NCBI RefSeq assembly: GCF_028687635.1
Contig: NZ_JAQTZS010000006.1
Coordinates: forward strand, 1 to 64,000
Reading direction: 5' to 3'
Source: Malikia sp.
GTDB lineage: Bacteria > Pseudomonadota > Gammaproteobacteria > Burkholderiales > Burkholderiaceae_C
Length of the DNA: 64,000 bases
Below the pieces are notes generated by a model. That model saw nothing but the letters and a program-made list of their open reading frames with translations. It was not told where the DNA came from and made no database searches. Below are positions 24,830 to 32,508 of this stretch, piece by piece. Position 1 is the first letter of the stretch. Each line of letters begins with the position of its first letter. Made by a program: the position numbers and the translations under genes.

Positions 24830-25407
24830 TGGGGCGCTGGCTGGCAAGGCTGAAATCTGAAAAGAGCCCCGACACCTACGCTACAAAACCTACGAAACCC
24901 CTGGAAGGGGTGGAAAAGGTGGGTTTTGTAGGTTTCGTAGCGTCCTCCCGGGCCACTATTTCAAAAAACGAAAGGGGAGGCGATCCGGGTTTCGTAGGTT
25001 TTGTAGCGTCCCCCGCTGCACCTTTTCAAAAAATCGAGGGGGAGGGCAGACCCAGCAAGGCCGGGGCCGAAGCGGTCAACGATGCAGCGCCAGCGGCAGA
25101 CCCCGACCGCTGGTGCTGGCTGCACAGTCCCGCGATGAACTCCCGCGAAATCGACACCTTTACGGCGCGGCTGGCGCGGTTCACTGACAAGGGCGTGAAG
25201 CTTGAGGATGGCGAACGGCTGGCTGACAAGCTGGTTATCCGTGACCGTGAAGGCGACGACCGCCGCCTATGCCTGGAATGCGCCCACCTTCACGGCGCGG
25301 GCCGCTGGCGCTGCGGTAATTGGCGAGCCGCTGACGTAGCGGCGCAAGGGCTGGCGCGTGATCTGGCGCTGACCCTGCAACGATGCGCGGCATTTGGTCG
25401 AAGCTGA
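24826..25407 (+). CDS. Small Cys-containing protein with GFVGFVAS repeat
   Basis: 193 residues. Residues 18-75 hold a near-duplicate motif, VGFVGFVASSRA and PGFVGFVASPAA, each followed by a FQK/SK-type segment; the DNA repeats are about 24 bp apart in sequence and 75 bp in spacing. The C-terminal half has a possible zinc site CLECAHLHGAGRWRCGNW. A similar repeat-plus-zinc protein follows DUF3987 genes in other elements as far as I recall; function unknown. Coupled to the previous gene by ATGA (24826-24829). Confidence 0.7.
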   Translation: MMGRWLARLKSEKSPDTYATKPTKPLEGVEKVGFVGFVASSRATISKNERGGDPGFVGFVASPAAPFQKIEGEGRPSKAGAEAVNDAAPAADPDRWCWLHSPAMNSREIDTFTARLARFTDKGVKLEDGERLADKLVIRDREGDDRRLCLECAHLHGAGRWRCGNWRAADVAAQGLARDLALTLQRCAAFGRS

Positions 25408-25439
25408 CCCCGTGAGAGGTTGGTAAAAGTTAAGGTTTG
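25405..25439 (+). repeat. 35-bp imperfect direct repeat, copy 1
   Basis: tgaccccgtgagaggttggt then aaaagttaaggtttg. Copy 2 is at 25719-25753 and differs mainly in the middle. The pair flanks the HGGXSTGPTT gene; copy 1 carries its likely ribosome binding site. Confidence 0.7.
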
Positions 25440-25442
25440 ACG

Positions 25443-25721
25443 ATGAACGACGATCAGAAACGCAAACTGTGGCGGGACTACTGGCGCGGCTGGTATGCGG
25501 CGCGGGATGCCGGAACGACGGCAGGGTATCCACCGCTGCCCGACGTACTGCGCGGGCTGGCCTGCGGGGCCAAGACCCGAGCGGGCACGCCCTGCAAGCT
25601 GACAGGCATCTACAGCAATGGCCGCTGCAAGCTGCACGGCGGACTGAGTACCGGCCCCACGACACCCGAGGGCCGCGCCAAGATGGCGGACAACGGCAGG
25701 AAGCACAAGGGCAAGAACTGA
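25443..25721 (+). CDS. HGGXSTGPTT motif protein
   Basis: 92 residues. Contains the motif CKLHGGLSTGPTTPEGRAKM that names this family, preceded by CGAKTRAGTPCKLTGIYSNGRC, giving a Cys/His cluster likely to bind zinc. Such proteins are frequent in phages and integrative elements; function unknown. ATG 25443 is preferred; TTG 25437 is possible. Flanked on both sides by a 35-bp repeat. Confidence 0.8.
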   Translation: MNDDQKRKLWRDYWRGWYAARDAGTTAGYPPLPDVLRGLACGAKTRAGTPCKLTGIYSNGRCKLHGGLSTGPTTPEGRAKMADNGRKHKGKN

Positions 25722-25753
25722 CCCCGTGAGAGCCTGACAAAACTTGAGGTTTG
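25719..25753 (+). repeat. 35-bp imperfect direct repeat, copy 2
   Basis: tgaccccgtgagagcctgac then aaaacttgaggtttg. See copy 1 at 25405. It begins at the stop codon of the HGGXSTGPTT gene. Confidence 0.7.
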
Positions 25754-25779
25754 GCCGTCCGCCCGCCCTACCGGCACCC

Positions 25780-25804
25780 GACCCGGCCCCGCGCCGGGTT
25801 TTTC
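25780..25804 (+). terminator. Terminator of the element's operon
   Basis: ACCCGGC (25781-25787), loop CCCGC, GCCGGGT (25793-25799), then TTTTTC. Confidence 0.85.
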
Positions 25805-26351
25805 GTTCCTGGTGCCGGTCGAGCTGGTCCCACGCCCTGCAAGAGCAGGCCGGATGCAGGGACGCCCCGCATCGTCTGAGGCCCGCAGCGGCCCGGCAAA
25901 AGTTACGGCCCAAGTTACGCCCGAAACCGCTGCACGCGCCCGGGTTTCGCACGTTTCGCAACAAAGTAAACACCAAGCGCAACACTGGCCCGCGCCGGGT
26001 TTCTACGCAAGCTACGCACCCAGGCCGGCCCGAGTAAGTACGAAAGGTACGAGGGTTTCCCCGCAAAGCCCGCGCCCTGGTCAAGCTGGTGGACTGCTAA
26101 GGTTTAGCTAAGGGTTCAGGGGCTGACTACCTGTCAAAACCTGACACCGGCCCGCACCACCCACTTGTGAACACTTGTGTTTCCGGCGTTTTCGACGCTG
26201 GCTACTGGCGACCTTTTCAAGGGCCTGTTTTTCAATTGGTGGATGCGGTCAAACCGCTGGACTGCCAAGGTTTAGGCAAGGGTCGAGCGCCCGAGTGGGG
26301 AGGTTTTGGGGTGGTGCTGGCGCTGTTCCTGATGCTGGCATTTGCCCAACT
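25805..26351. other. Non-coding, repeat-bearing end of the integrative element
   Basis: 547 bp without a supported gene. It holds two copies of a dyad-bearing word: TGGACTGCTAAGGTTTAGCT at about 26090 and TGGACTGCCAAGGTTTAGGC at about 26269, where in each the base changes keep the flanking GCTAA/TTAGC or TGCC/GGCA pairing. Short TTTCGCACGTTTCGCA and TACGCAAGCTACGCA tandem words also occur (about 25945 and 26005). An origin of replication or regulatory region is possible. Confidence 0.5.
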
Positions 26352-26370
26352 TGCCTACAGATTGCCTACA
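26352..26370 (+). repeat. Integrase arm-type sites, right end (2 x TGCCTACA)
   Basis: TGCCTACA at 26352 and 26363, 11 bp apart as at the left end, and sharing the 19-bp context TGCCTACAGATTGCCTACA. Confidence 0.75.
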
Positions 26371-26385
26371 AGCAAACCCGGAAAC

Positions 26386-26412
26386 GAAAAAGCCCAGCTC
26401 GAAAGCTGGGCT
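26386..26412 (-). terminator. Terminator downstream of tRNA-Thr
   Basis: AGCCCAGCT (26391-26399) pairs with AGCTGGGCT (26404-26412); T run on the minus strand. It lies inside the element and replaces the original tRNA terminator now at 19301. Confidence 0.8.
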
Positions 26413-26428
26413 AAGCCGTTGATTCTAT

Positions 26429-26504
26429 TGGTGCCGGAGAAAGGAATCGAACCCTCGACCTTCTCATTACGAATGAGCTGCTCTACCGACTGAGCTACAC
26501 CGGC
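26429..26504 (-). tRNA. tRNA-Thr (anticodon CGT)
   Basis: 76 nt including encoded CCA. Anticodon stem CTCAT/ATGAG with loop TCGTA around CGT; T-arm GGTTCGATTCC-type; D-arm AGCTCAGTCGGTAGAGCA. The acceptor stem pairs G1-C72 to G5-C68 and 7-66, with a U-U at 6-67. Its 3' half is the attachment site of the element (identical at 19346-19393), so the tRNA stays intact after integration. Confidence 0.96.
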
Positions 26505-26537
26505 ACACATGACAGCGTTGCGCCGTCACAGCCGCAG

Positions 26538-26543
26538 ATTATA
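26538..26543 (-). promoter_or_regulatory. Candidate -10 of the tRNA-Thr promoter
   Basis: TATAAT on the minus strand, 33 bp before the tRNA 5' end, followed by GC-rich sequence. No good -35 seen. Confidence 0.4.
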
Positions 26544-26598
26544 GCGGCTTTACGAGCTGTTTTTCGGCGCGGCGCCTGGGTCGCCCCACAGTTTCTGC

Positions 26599-27630
26599 TC
26601 ACTTGGTCGCGTCGGCTTCCAGGTGGTAGGCGGTGATGCGCTCGACTTCGTGCTTCGAGCCCAGCACCACGCTCACGCGCTGGTGCAGCTCGGTCGGCTG
26701 GATGTCCAAGATGCGCTGGCGGCCATTGGTCGCCGCGCCGCCGGCCTGCTCGATCAGCCAGCTCATCGGGTTGGCCTCGTACATCAGGCGCAGCTTGCCC
26801 GGCTTGTTGGGCTCGCGCTTGTCCCAGGGGTACATGAAGACGCCGCCACGGCTCAGGATGCGGTGCACGTCGGCCACCATGGAGGCGATCCAGCGCATGT
26901 TGAAGTCCTTGCCGCGCGGACCTTCCTGGCCGGCCAGGCATTCGTCGACATAGCGCTTGACCGGGGTGTCCCAGTGGCGCATGTTGCTCATGTTGATCGC
27001 GAATTCCTTGGTGTCCTCGGGAACGCGGACCTGGTCGGCGGTCATGACCCAGCTGCCCTGTTCGCGGTCGAGCGTGAACATCACGACGCCGTTGCCCACG
27101 GTCAGCACCAGCGTGGTCTGCGGACCATAGACGCAGTAGCCGGCCGCGACCTGCTGGCTGCCGGGCTGCCGGAAATCGCTTTCCGCGACCGGCTCGATCG
27201 CATCCGGCTTGTCGTTGGGTTTCTTCAGCACCGAGAAGATGGTACCGATCGAGACGTTGACGTCGATGTTGCTGCTGCCGTCGAGCGGATCGAACATCAG
27301 CAGGTATTCGCCTTGCGGATAGCGGTTGGGCACCACATGGATGGTTTCCATTTCCTCGGAGGCCATCGCGGCCAGGTGGCCGCCCCATTCGTTGGCGTCG
27401 ATCAGCACCTCGTTGGCGATGATGTCGAGCTTCTTCTGGACTTCGCCCTGGACGTTCTCGCTCTCGGCGCTGCCCATGATTTCGCCCAGAGCGCCCTTGT
27501 TGACTTGAATCGCGATGCGCTTGCAGGCGCGTGCGACGATTTCGATCAGCAGGCGCAGTTCGGGCGGGATGAGGCCGTGTTCACGCTGCTGTTCGACCAG
27601 ATAGCGGGTCAGGGAGATCTTGTTGCTCAT
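26599..27630 (-). CDS. fbp: Fructose-1,6-bisphosphatase, class I
   Basis: 343 residues, normal length. Hydrolyses fructose 1,6-bisphosphate in gluconeogenesis. Metal-binding signature [20 protein letters not shown] at about 115-135 with the second Asp/Glu cluster (EEMETIH) before it; C-terminal [20 protein letters not shown] with the conserved Glu. Start 27630 ([15 protein letters not shown]) is the typical N-terminus. It lies 23 bp after pepN and is probably the last gene of a prfB-pepN-fbp transcript. Confidence 0.97.
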   Translation of the reverse strand: MSNKISLTRYLVEQQREHGLIPPELRLLIEIVARACKRIAIQVNKGALGEIMGSAESENVQGEVQKKLDIIANEVLIDANEWGGHLAAMASEEMETIHVVPNRYPQGEYLLMFDPLDGSSNIDVNVSIGTIFSVLKKPNDKPDAIEPVAESDFRQPGSQQVAAGYCVYGPQTTLVLTVGNGVVMFTLDREQGSWVMTADQVRVPEDTKEFAINMSNMRHWDTPVKRYVDECLAGQEGPRGKDFNMRWIASMVADVHRILSRGGVFMYPWDKREPNKPGKLRLMYEANPMSWLIEQAGGAATNGRQRILDIQPTELHQRVSVVLGSKHEVERITAYHLEADATK

Positions 27631-27653
27631 GTCGGATAGTTTCCTGGTGGGTG

Positions 27654-30317
27654 TCAGTCGGCCAGTGCGCGCGTGATGACTTCGCGCACGTCGTTGCTGA
27701 GTTCGGCCTTGGCGGCGACGCGAGCGATGGCCTCGCGCGCGGCGCTGCGGTAGGGTTCGGCCAGCTTCTTCCAGCGGTCGAGTGCGCGCGCCAGGCGGGC
27801 GGCGACCTGCGGGTTGAAGGCGTCGATCTCGATCACGCGCTCGCTCCAGAACCGGTAGCCGGCCGCATCGGCGCGGTGGAAGGCGCCCGGGTTGGCGTTG
27901 CAGTAGCTGAAGATCAGGCTGCGCGCGCGATTCGGGTTGCGCGGGTGGAAGTCGGGGTGGGTCAGCAGCTGCTTGACCAATGGCAGGATGTTGCCGCCGC
28001 GGTCACCGGCGCCGGCCTGCAGCGCGAACCACTTGTCGAGCACCAGTTCCTCGCCCTTGAACAGGGCGTGGAAGCGCTCCAGCGCCTGCGCGGCCAGCGC
28101 GTGACCGCTGCCGACCAGCGCCGACAGCGCGTGGAAGCGGTCGGTCATGTTGCCGGCGTCCTTGAAGCGCTGCAGTGCCTTGCCGGGCCAGACCGGGTTG
28201 CCGTTCTCGCGGGCGGCCAGGCACAGCATGCTCAGCGCCAGGCCGGCCAGGGCACGGCGCCCGCTCGAAACCGGATCGGGGCGGAACGCTCCGTTGTCCT
28301 GGTGGGCCTCGAAGGCGTGCACCCAGTCGTCGTGCAGTGCGTGCGCCAGCTGCTCGCGCATCGCTTCGCGCACCGCGTGGATGCGCTGCGGGTCGACCAC
28401 GGCGAGCTGCTCGGCGATGTAGGTCTCGCCCGGCAGCGTCAGCACCAGCTCCTTGAAGGCGGCATCGAGAGCCGGTGCGCCCAGCACGGCGCGCATCGCG
28501 TCGAGGTAGGCACGGTCCAGCGGCTGGTGCACGGCGTCTTGCGACTGCACGGCGGCGAGCGCGCGGCGCAGCGCCAGGCGCTGGCCAGCTTCCCAGCGGT
28601 TGAACGGGTCGTTGTCATGGGCCAGCAGCGTCAGCAGTTGCGTATCGCTGTAGTCGTGTTCCAGCACGACTGGCGCGCTGAATCCGCGCAGGATCGACGG
28701 CACAGGCTCGGCGTCCACGCCGTCGAAGACGACGATCTGGCTGGTTTCGCTGAGCACCACGGTGCGGGCGCTGCCTTCGATCTCGCGGCCCTGCGCGTCG
28801 AGCAGGCCCAGCGCGACCGGAATCACGAAGGCTTCCTTGGCCGGCTGGCCGGGGGTGGCGGGGCAGCTCTGGCCCAGCGTCAGGGTGTAGCGGCGCGCCT
28901 CGGCATCGTACGATCCGCTGGCGTGCAGGCGCGGCGTGCCGGCCTGGGCGTACCAGCGCTTGAACTGCGGCAGCAGGCGGGCCAGCTCGCTGTCGGGGTT
29001 GGCGTCGGCGATGGCCTGCGCGAAATCGTCGCAGGTCACGGCCTGGCCGTCATGGCGCTCGAAGTACAGCTTCATGCCGCGCGCGAAGCCTTCGCGCCCG
29101 ACCAGGGTCTGCTGCATGCGCACGACCTCGGCCCCCTTCTCGTAGATCGTGACGGTGTAGAAGTTGTTGATCTCGGCGTACTGGTCGGGGCGCACCGGGT
29201 GCGCCATCGGGCCGGCGTCCTCGGGGAACTGGGCGCTGCGCAGCACGCGCACGTCCTCGATGCGCTTGACCGCGCGGGCCGACGCGCTGCCGGCCATGTC
29301 CATGCTGAATTCCTGGTCACGGAACACCGTCAGCCCTTCCTTCAGGCTGAGCTGGAACCAGTCGCGGCAGGTCACGCGGTTGCCGGTCCAGTTGTGGAAG
29401 TACTCGTGGCCCACCACCGATTCGATGCCGGCGTAGTCGGTATCGGTCGCGGTGGCTGGATTGGCCAGCACGTACTTGGTGTTGAAGATGTTGAGGCCCT
29501 TGTTCTCCATCGCGCCCATGTTGAAGTCGCTGGTGGCGACGATCATGAAGCGTTCCAGATCCAGCGGCAGGCCGAAGCGCGCCTCGTCCCAGGCGATGCT
29601 GGCCATCAGCGAGTTCATCGCGTGCTCGGTCTTGTCGAGGTCGCCCGGGCGCACGTAGACCTGCAGCAGGTGTTCGCCGCCGCTGCGGCTGGTGATGCGC
29701 TGCTCGCGCGACACCAGCTGTCCCGCCACCAGCGCGAACAGGTAGCAGGGCTTCTTGTGCGGGTCGACCCATTTCGCGAAATGGCGACCGTCTTCCAGCT
29801 CGCCCTGTTCGACCAGGTTGCCGTTGGACAGCAGCACCGGGTAGGTGGCCTGGTCGGCACGCAGCGTCACGGTGTAGCTGGCCATCACGTCCGGACGGTC
29901 CAGGAAGTAGGTGATGCGCCGGAACCCCTCGGCCTCGCACTGCGTGAAGAAGGTGCCCTGGCTGACATACAGGCCCATCAGCTTGCTGTTCCTGGCCGGG
30001 GCGCAGGTGGTGAAGATTTCGAGCTCGAAGGGCTGGTCGCCCTCGGGCAGCTTCTCCAGCACCAGCTGGTTGCCTTCCAGCTTGAAGCTGCAGCCCGCGC
30101 CGTCAACCAGCACGCGCGCCAGGTTGAGCTCCTCGCCGTCGAGCCGCAGCGGTTGGGCCGCCACGGCCGGGTTGCGCCGCAGCCGCATCTTGTTGAGGAC
30201 GCGGGTCTTGGCCGGGTCGAGGTCGAAGCACAGGTCGACCGTATCGACGAAGTACGCCGGAGCGGCGTAGTCTTCGCGCTTCACCACCGGGGTGTTGCCT
30301 TCACGCAGTGAGCTCAT
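27654..30317 (-). CDS. pepN: Aminopeptidase N
   Basis: 887 residues, M1 metallopeptidase of the proteobacterial PepN type. Zinc site [20 protein letters not shown] with the third ligand Glu in [10 protein letters not shown]; the exopeptidase motif GAMENKG at about 265; a conserved Tyr in [15 protein letters not shown]. Cytoplasmic broad-specificity aminopeptidase finishing protein breakdown. Its start is 3 bp after the prfB stop, so the two are probably coupled. Confidence 0.97.
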   Translation of the reverse strand: MSSLREGNTPVVKREDYAAPAYFVDTVDLCFDLDPAKTRVLNKMRLRRNPAVAAQPLRLDGEELNLARVLVDGAGCSFKLEGNQLVLEKLPEGDQPFELEIFTTCAPARNSKLMGLYVSQGTFFTQCEAEGFRRITYFLDRPDVMASYTVTLRADQATYPVLLSNGNLVEQGELEDGRHFAKWVDPHKKPCYLFALVAGQLVSREQRITSRSGGEHLLQVYVRPGDLDKTEHAMNSLMASIAWDEARFGLPLDLERFMIVATSDFNMGAMENKGLNIFNTKYVLANPATATDTDYAGIESVVGHEYFHNWTGNRVTCRDWFQLSLKEGLTVFRDQEFSMDMAGSASARAVKRIEDVRVLRSAQFPEDAGPMAHPVRPDQYAEINNFYTVTIYEKGAEVVRMQQTLVGREGFARGMKLYFERHDGQAVTCDDFAQAIADANPDSELARLLPQFKRWYAQAGTPRLHASGSYDAEARRYTLTLGQSCPATPGQPAKEAFVIPVALGLLDAQGREIEGSARTVVLSETSQIVVFDGVDAEPVPSILRGFSAPVVLEHDYSDTQLLTLLAHDNDPFNRWEAGQRLALRRALAAVQSQDAVHQPLDRAYLDAMRAVLGAPALDAAFKELVLTLPGETYIAEQLAVVDPQRIHAVREAMREQLAHALHDDWVHAFEAHQDNGAFRPDPVSSGRRALAGLALSMLCLAARENGNPVWPGKALQRFKDAGNMTDRFHALSALVGSGHALAAQALERFHALFKGEELVLDKWFALQAGAGDRGGNILPLVKQLLTHPDFHPRNPNRARSLIFSYCNANPGAFHRADAAGYRFWSERVIEIDAFNPQVAARLARALDRWKKLAEPYRSAAREAIARVAAKAELSNDVREVITRALAD

Positions 30318-30320
30318 GGG

Positions 30321-31425
30321 TCAAACGCCTTGTTTCAGAGAAGCTTCGATGAATGCGTCCAGGTCGCCGTCGAGCACCTTCTGGGTGGCCGAGATCTCGA
30401 CGTTGGTGCGCAGGTCCTTGATGCGGCTGTTGTCCAGCACATAGCTGCGGATCTGGTGGCCCCAGCCCACGTCGGTCTTGGTGTCCTCGAGCTTTTGCTG
30501 CTCTTCCATGCGCTTGCGCATCTCGTAGTCGTAGAGCTTGGAGCGCAGCCGGCCCCAAGCCAGGTCGCGGTTGCTGTGCTGGCTGCGGCTGTCCTGCGAC
30601 TGCACCACGATGCCGGTCGGCATGTGGGTCAGGCGCACCGCCGAGTCGGTCTTGTTGATGTGCTGGCCGCCGGCGCCGGACGCGCGGTAGGTGTCGATGC
30701 GCACATCGGCCGGGTTGATGTTGATCTCGACCGAGTCGTCGATCTCGGGGTAGACGAACACCGAGGCGAACGAGGTGTGGCGCCCGCCCGAGCTGTCGAA
30801 GGGCGACTTGCGCACCAGGCGGTGCACGCCGGTCTCGGTGCGCAGCAGGCCGTAGGCGTATTCGCCCTCGATCTTGATGGTGGCGCTCTTGATGCCGGCG
30901 GTGTCGCCGTCGGCCAGGTCCTCGACCGTGACCTTGAAGCCCTTGCGCTCGCCGTAGCGGGTGTACTGGCGCAGCAGCATGCTGGCCCAGTCGCAGGCCT
31001 CGGTGCCGCCGGCGCCGGCCTGGATGTCGAGGAAGCAGTTGAGCGGGTCGGCCTCCTGGTTGAACATGCGGCGGAATTCGAGCTTCTCGACTTCGGCCGC
31101 CAGCTTGCCGGCTTCACCCTCGATGGCTTCGAGGCCGTCGTCGTCACCTTCTTCCTTGGACATCTCGAACAGTTCGCCGTTGTCGGCGAGTTCGCCCGTC
31201 AAGCGGTCGAGCACGATCACGACGTCTTCGAGCGACTTCTTTTCCTTGCCCAGGTCCTGGGCCCGCTTGGGGTTGTTCCAGACGGTCGGGTCTTCGAGCG
31301 CGCTGTTGACCTCGGTCAGCTTCAGGGCCTTGTGATCGTAGTCAAAGATACCCCCGTAGCTCGATCACGCGCGAGCTCAGGTCGGCGAGGCGGGCGGAGA
31401 TGGCGTTGAGGCGTTCGGCTTCCAT
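30321..31425 (-). CDS. prfB: Peptide chain release factor 2, with programmed +1 frameshift
   Basis: Zero frame: ATG at 31425, 27 codons ([20 protein letters not shown] then IELRGYL) and an in-frame TGA at 31344-31342. After skipping one T the +1 frame reads [19 protein letters not shown] and gives a 367-residue protein, the normal RF2 length. Functional motifs: SPF anticodon-reading tripeptide in [10 protein letters not shown] and GGQ in [17 protein letters not shown]. Terminates at UGA and UAA. First gene of the prfB-pepN-fbp group. Confidence 0.97.
31342..31357 (-). promoter_or_regulatory. RF2 autoregulatory frameshift site
   Basis: Minus strand: GGGGGTATCTTTGAC. The Shine-Dalgarno-like GGGGG, slippery CTT and UGA followed by C are at the same spacing as in E. 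coli prfB. Low RF2 lets the ribosome pause at UGA and shift +1. Confidence 0.95.
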
Positions 31426-31500
31426 GATCTTGAATCTCTTTGTAATCTGTCAAAACGGCCGATTTTCTCACGGCCTTGGCCGTTGCGGGTGCGTGGCATT

Positions 31501-32457
31501 TCAGTCGAGGAAGTCCTCGATCAGCCGCGCCACGGCGGCCGGCTGATCGTGGTGCAGCATGTGGCCGGCATCCTCGACCCGCGCGCGGCGGCAGTCGGGC
31601 ACGGCGGTCAGCCGCTGATGGAATTCCTCCAGCGTGTATTGGCCGGGCTTGAACCAGCGCGCCAGGCTGTCGTCCGAGGCCTCGACCATCAGCGTTGGCG
31701 CCGTGATGAAGCGCCAGATCGCCTGCACCTCGTCGGCGTGGTATAGGTGGGGATTGACCACCTTGTGCGCTGCATCGCCCAGGAGCTGCCAGCGACCCTC
31801 GGCGTCCTGTGCCGACCAATGCCGGGCCAGCCAGCGCGCCTTGGCGGGATCGAGTCGCGGGTTGGTCTTGATCAGACGCTGCGCCACGCCTTCTAGCTCA
31901 TCGTAGCGCGGCATGGCCAGCTTGCCGCGATCGAGCGACTTGAGCTGGTCGATCCAGCTCGCATAGCGGCTGGCCGCCTGCGCCGGTCTGGTGGCGGGCA
32001 GGCCGAAGCCTTCCAGGTTGATCAGGCGGCGCACGCGCTGGGGCCGCACGCCGGCATAGACCATCACGACGTTGCCGCCCATGCTGTGACCGACTAGGTC
32101 GATGGCCTCGCCACTGCCGCGGCCGAGCTCGGCATCGAGCGCGTCGAGCAGGAAGTCGAGATCAGCCAGGTATTCGGCCGGTGACAGGTAATGGTCGGCG
32201 GGGCCGTAGTCGGTGACTTCCGGTCCGGCTGCCAGCGCTCGCGTGAGGCCAAAGCCGCGCCAGTCGGGCGCGATGATGAAGCGCTCGCGCGACAGGGCGT
32301 CGACCACGAACTGGAACGAGGCCGAGACGTCCATCCAGCCGTGCAGCAGCACCAGTGGCACTGTGCCCGGGCGGTACTCGCCCCAGGTTCGGACGTGGTA
32401 GCGCTGCTGTCGGATGTTGATGAATTGGCTGCGGGAAGGACGGATGGCCTGGTACAT
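31501..32457 (-). CDS. Alpha/beta-fold hydrolase
   Basis: 318 residues. Oxyanion segment VLLHGWMDVSASFQ, nucleophile elbow VGHSMGGNV with the Ser at about 122, acid in the TLMVEASDDSL strand, and His in EDAGHMLHHDQP near the C-terminus. The substrate cannot be inferred from this. Start 32457 (MYQAIRPSRSQFINIRQQRY) is taken because the frame upstream enters the left flank and end of the IS copy 2. That IS now separates it from the aldo-keto reductase transcribed away from it. Confidence 0.9.
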   Translation of the reverse strand: MYQAIRPSRSQFINIRQQRYHVRTWGEYRPGTVPLVLLHGWMDVSASFQFVVDALSRERFIIAPDWRGFGLTRALAAGPEVTDYGPADHYLSPAEYLADLDFLLDALDAELGRGSGEAIDLVGHSMGGNVVMVYAGVRPQRVRRLINLEGFGLPATRPAQAASRYASWIDQLKSLDRGKLAMPRYDELEGVAQRLIKTNPRLDPAKARWLARHWSAQDAEGRWQLLGDAAHKVVNPHLYHADEVQAIWRFITAPTLMVEASDDSLARWFKPGQYTLEEFHQRLTAVPDCRRARVEDAGHMLHHDQPAAVARLIEDFLD

Positions 32458-32508
32458 GTGACCGATTATTGCGGCTGGCACGGCATCTGCCATTCCGGCC
32501 TCGTGACC

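Larger units (their letters stand above)
19346..26476. mobile_element. 7.1-kb integrative element at tRNA-Thr(CGT), satellite-like
   Basis: Bounded by the 48-bp att repeats, with integrase arm-type repeats inside each end. Gene order: integrase, unknown 296-residue protein, AlpA-like regulator, 188-residue unknown, CHC2 zinc-finger protein, DUF3987 ATPase, Cys-containing small protein, HGGXSTGPTT protein. It has no capsid, tail, terminase, conjugation or recognisable resistance genes. The primase-like and ATPase genes suggest self-replication, as in P4-like satellites. The element is younger than the remnant to its left, judging from intact ORFs and perfect att repeats. Confidence 0.88.

Noticed and set aside
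26167-26493. 108-codon ORF at the right end of the element
   Set aside because: It runs through the arm sites, the terminator and into tRNA-Thr, and has no ribosome binding site.
27651-30311. 886-codon open frame on the plus strand opposite pepN
   Set aside because: It is the antisense shadow of pepN in GC-rich DNA; the minus strand has clear M1 peptidase motifs, while the plus-strand product is Gln/Arg/Ala-rich without any domain.
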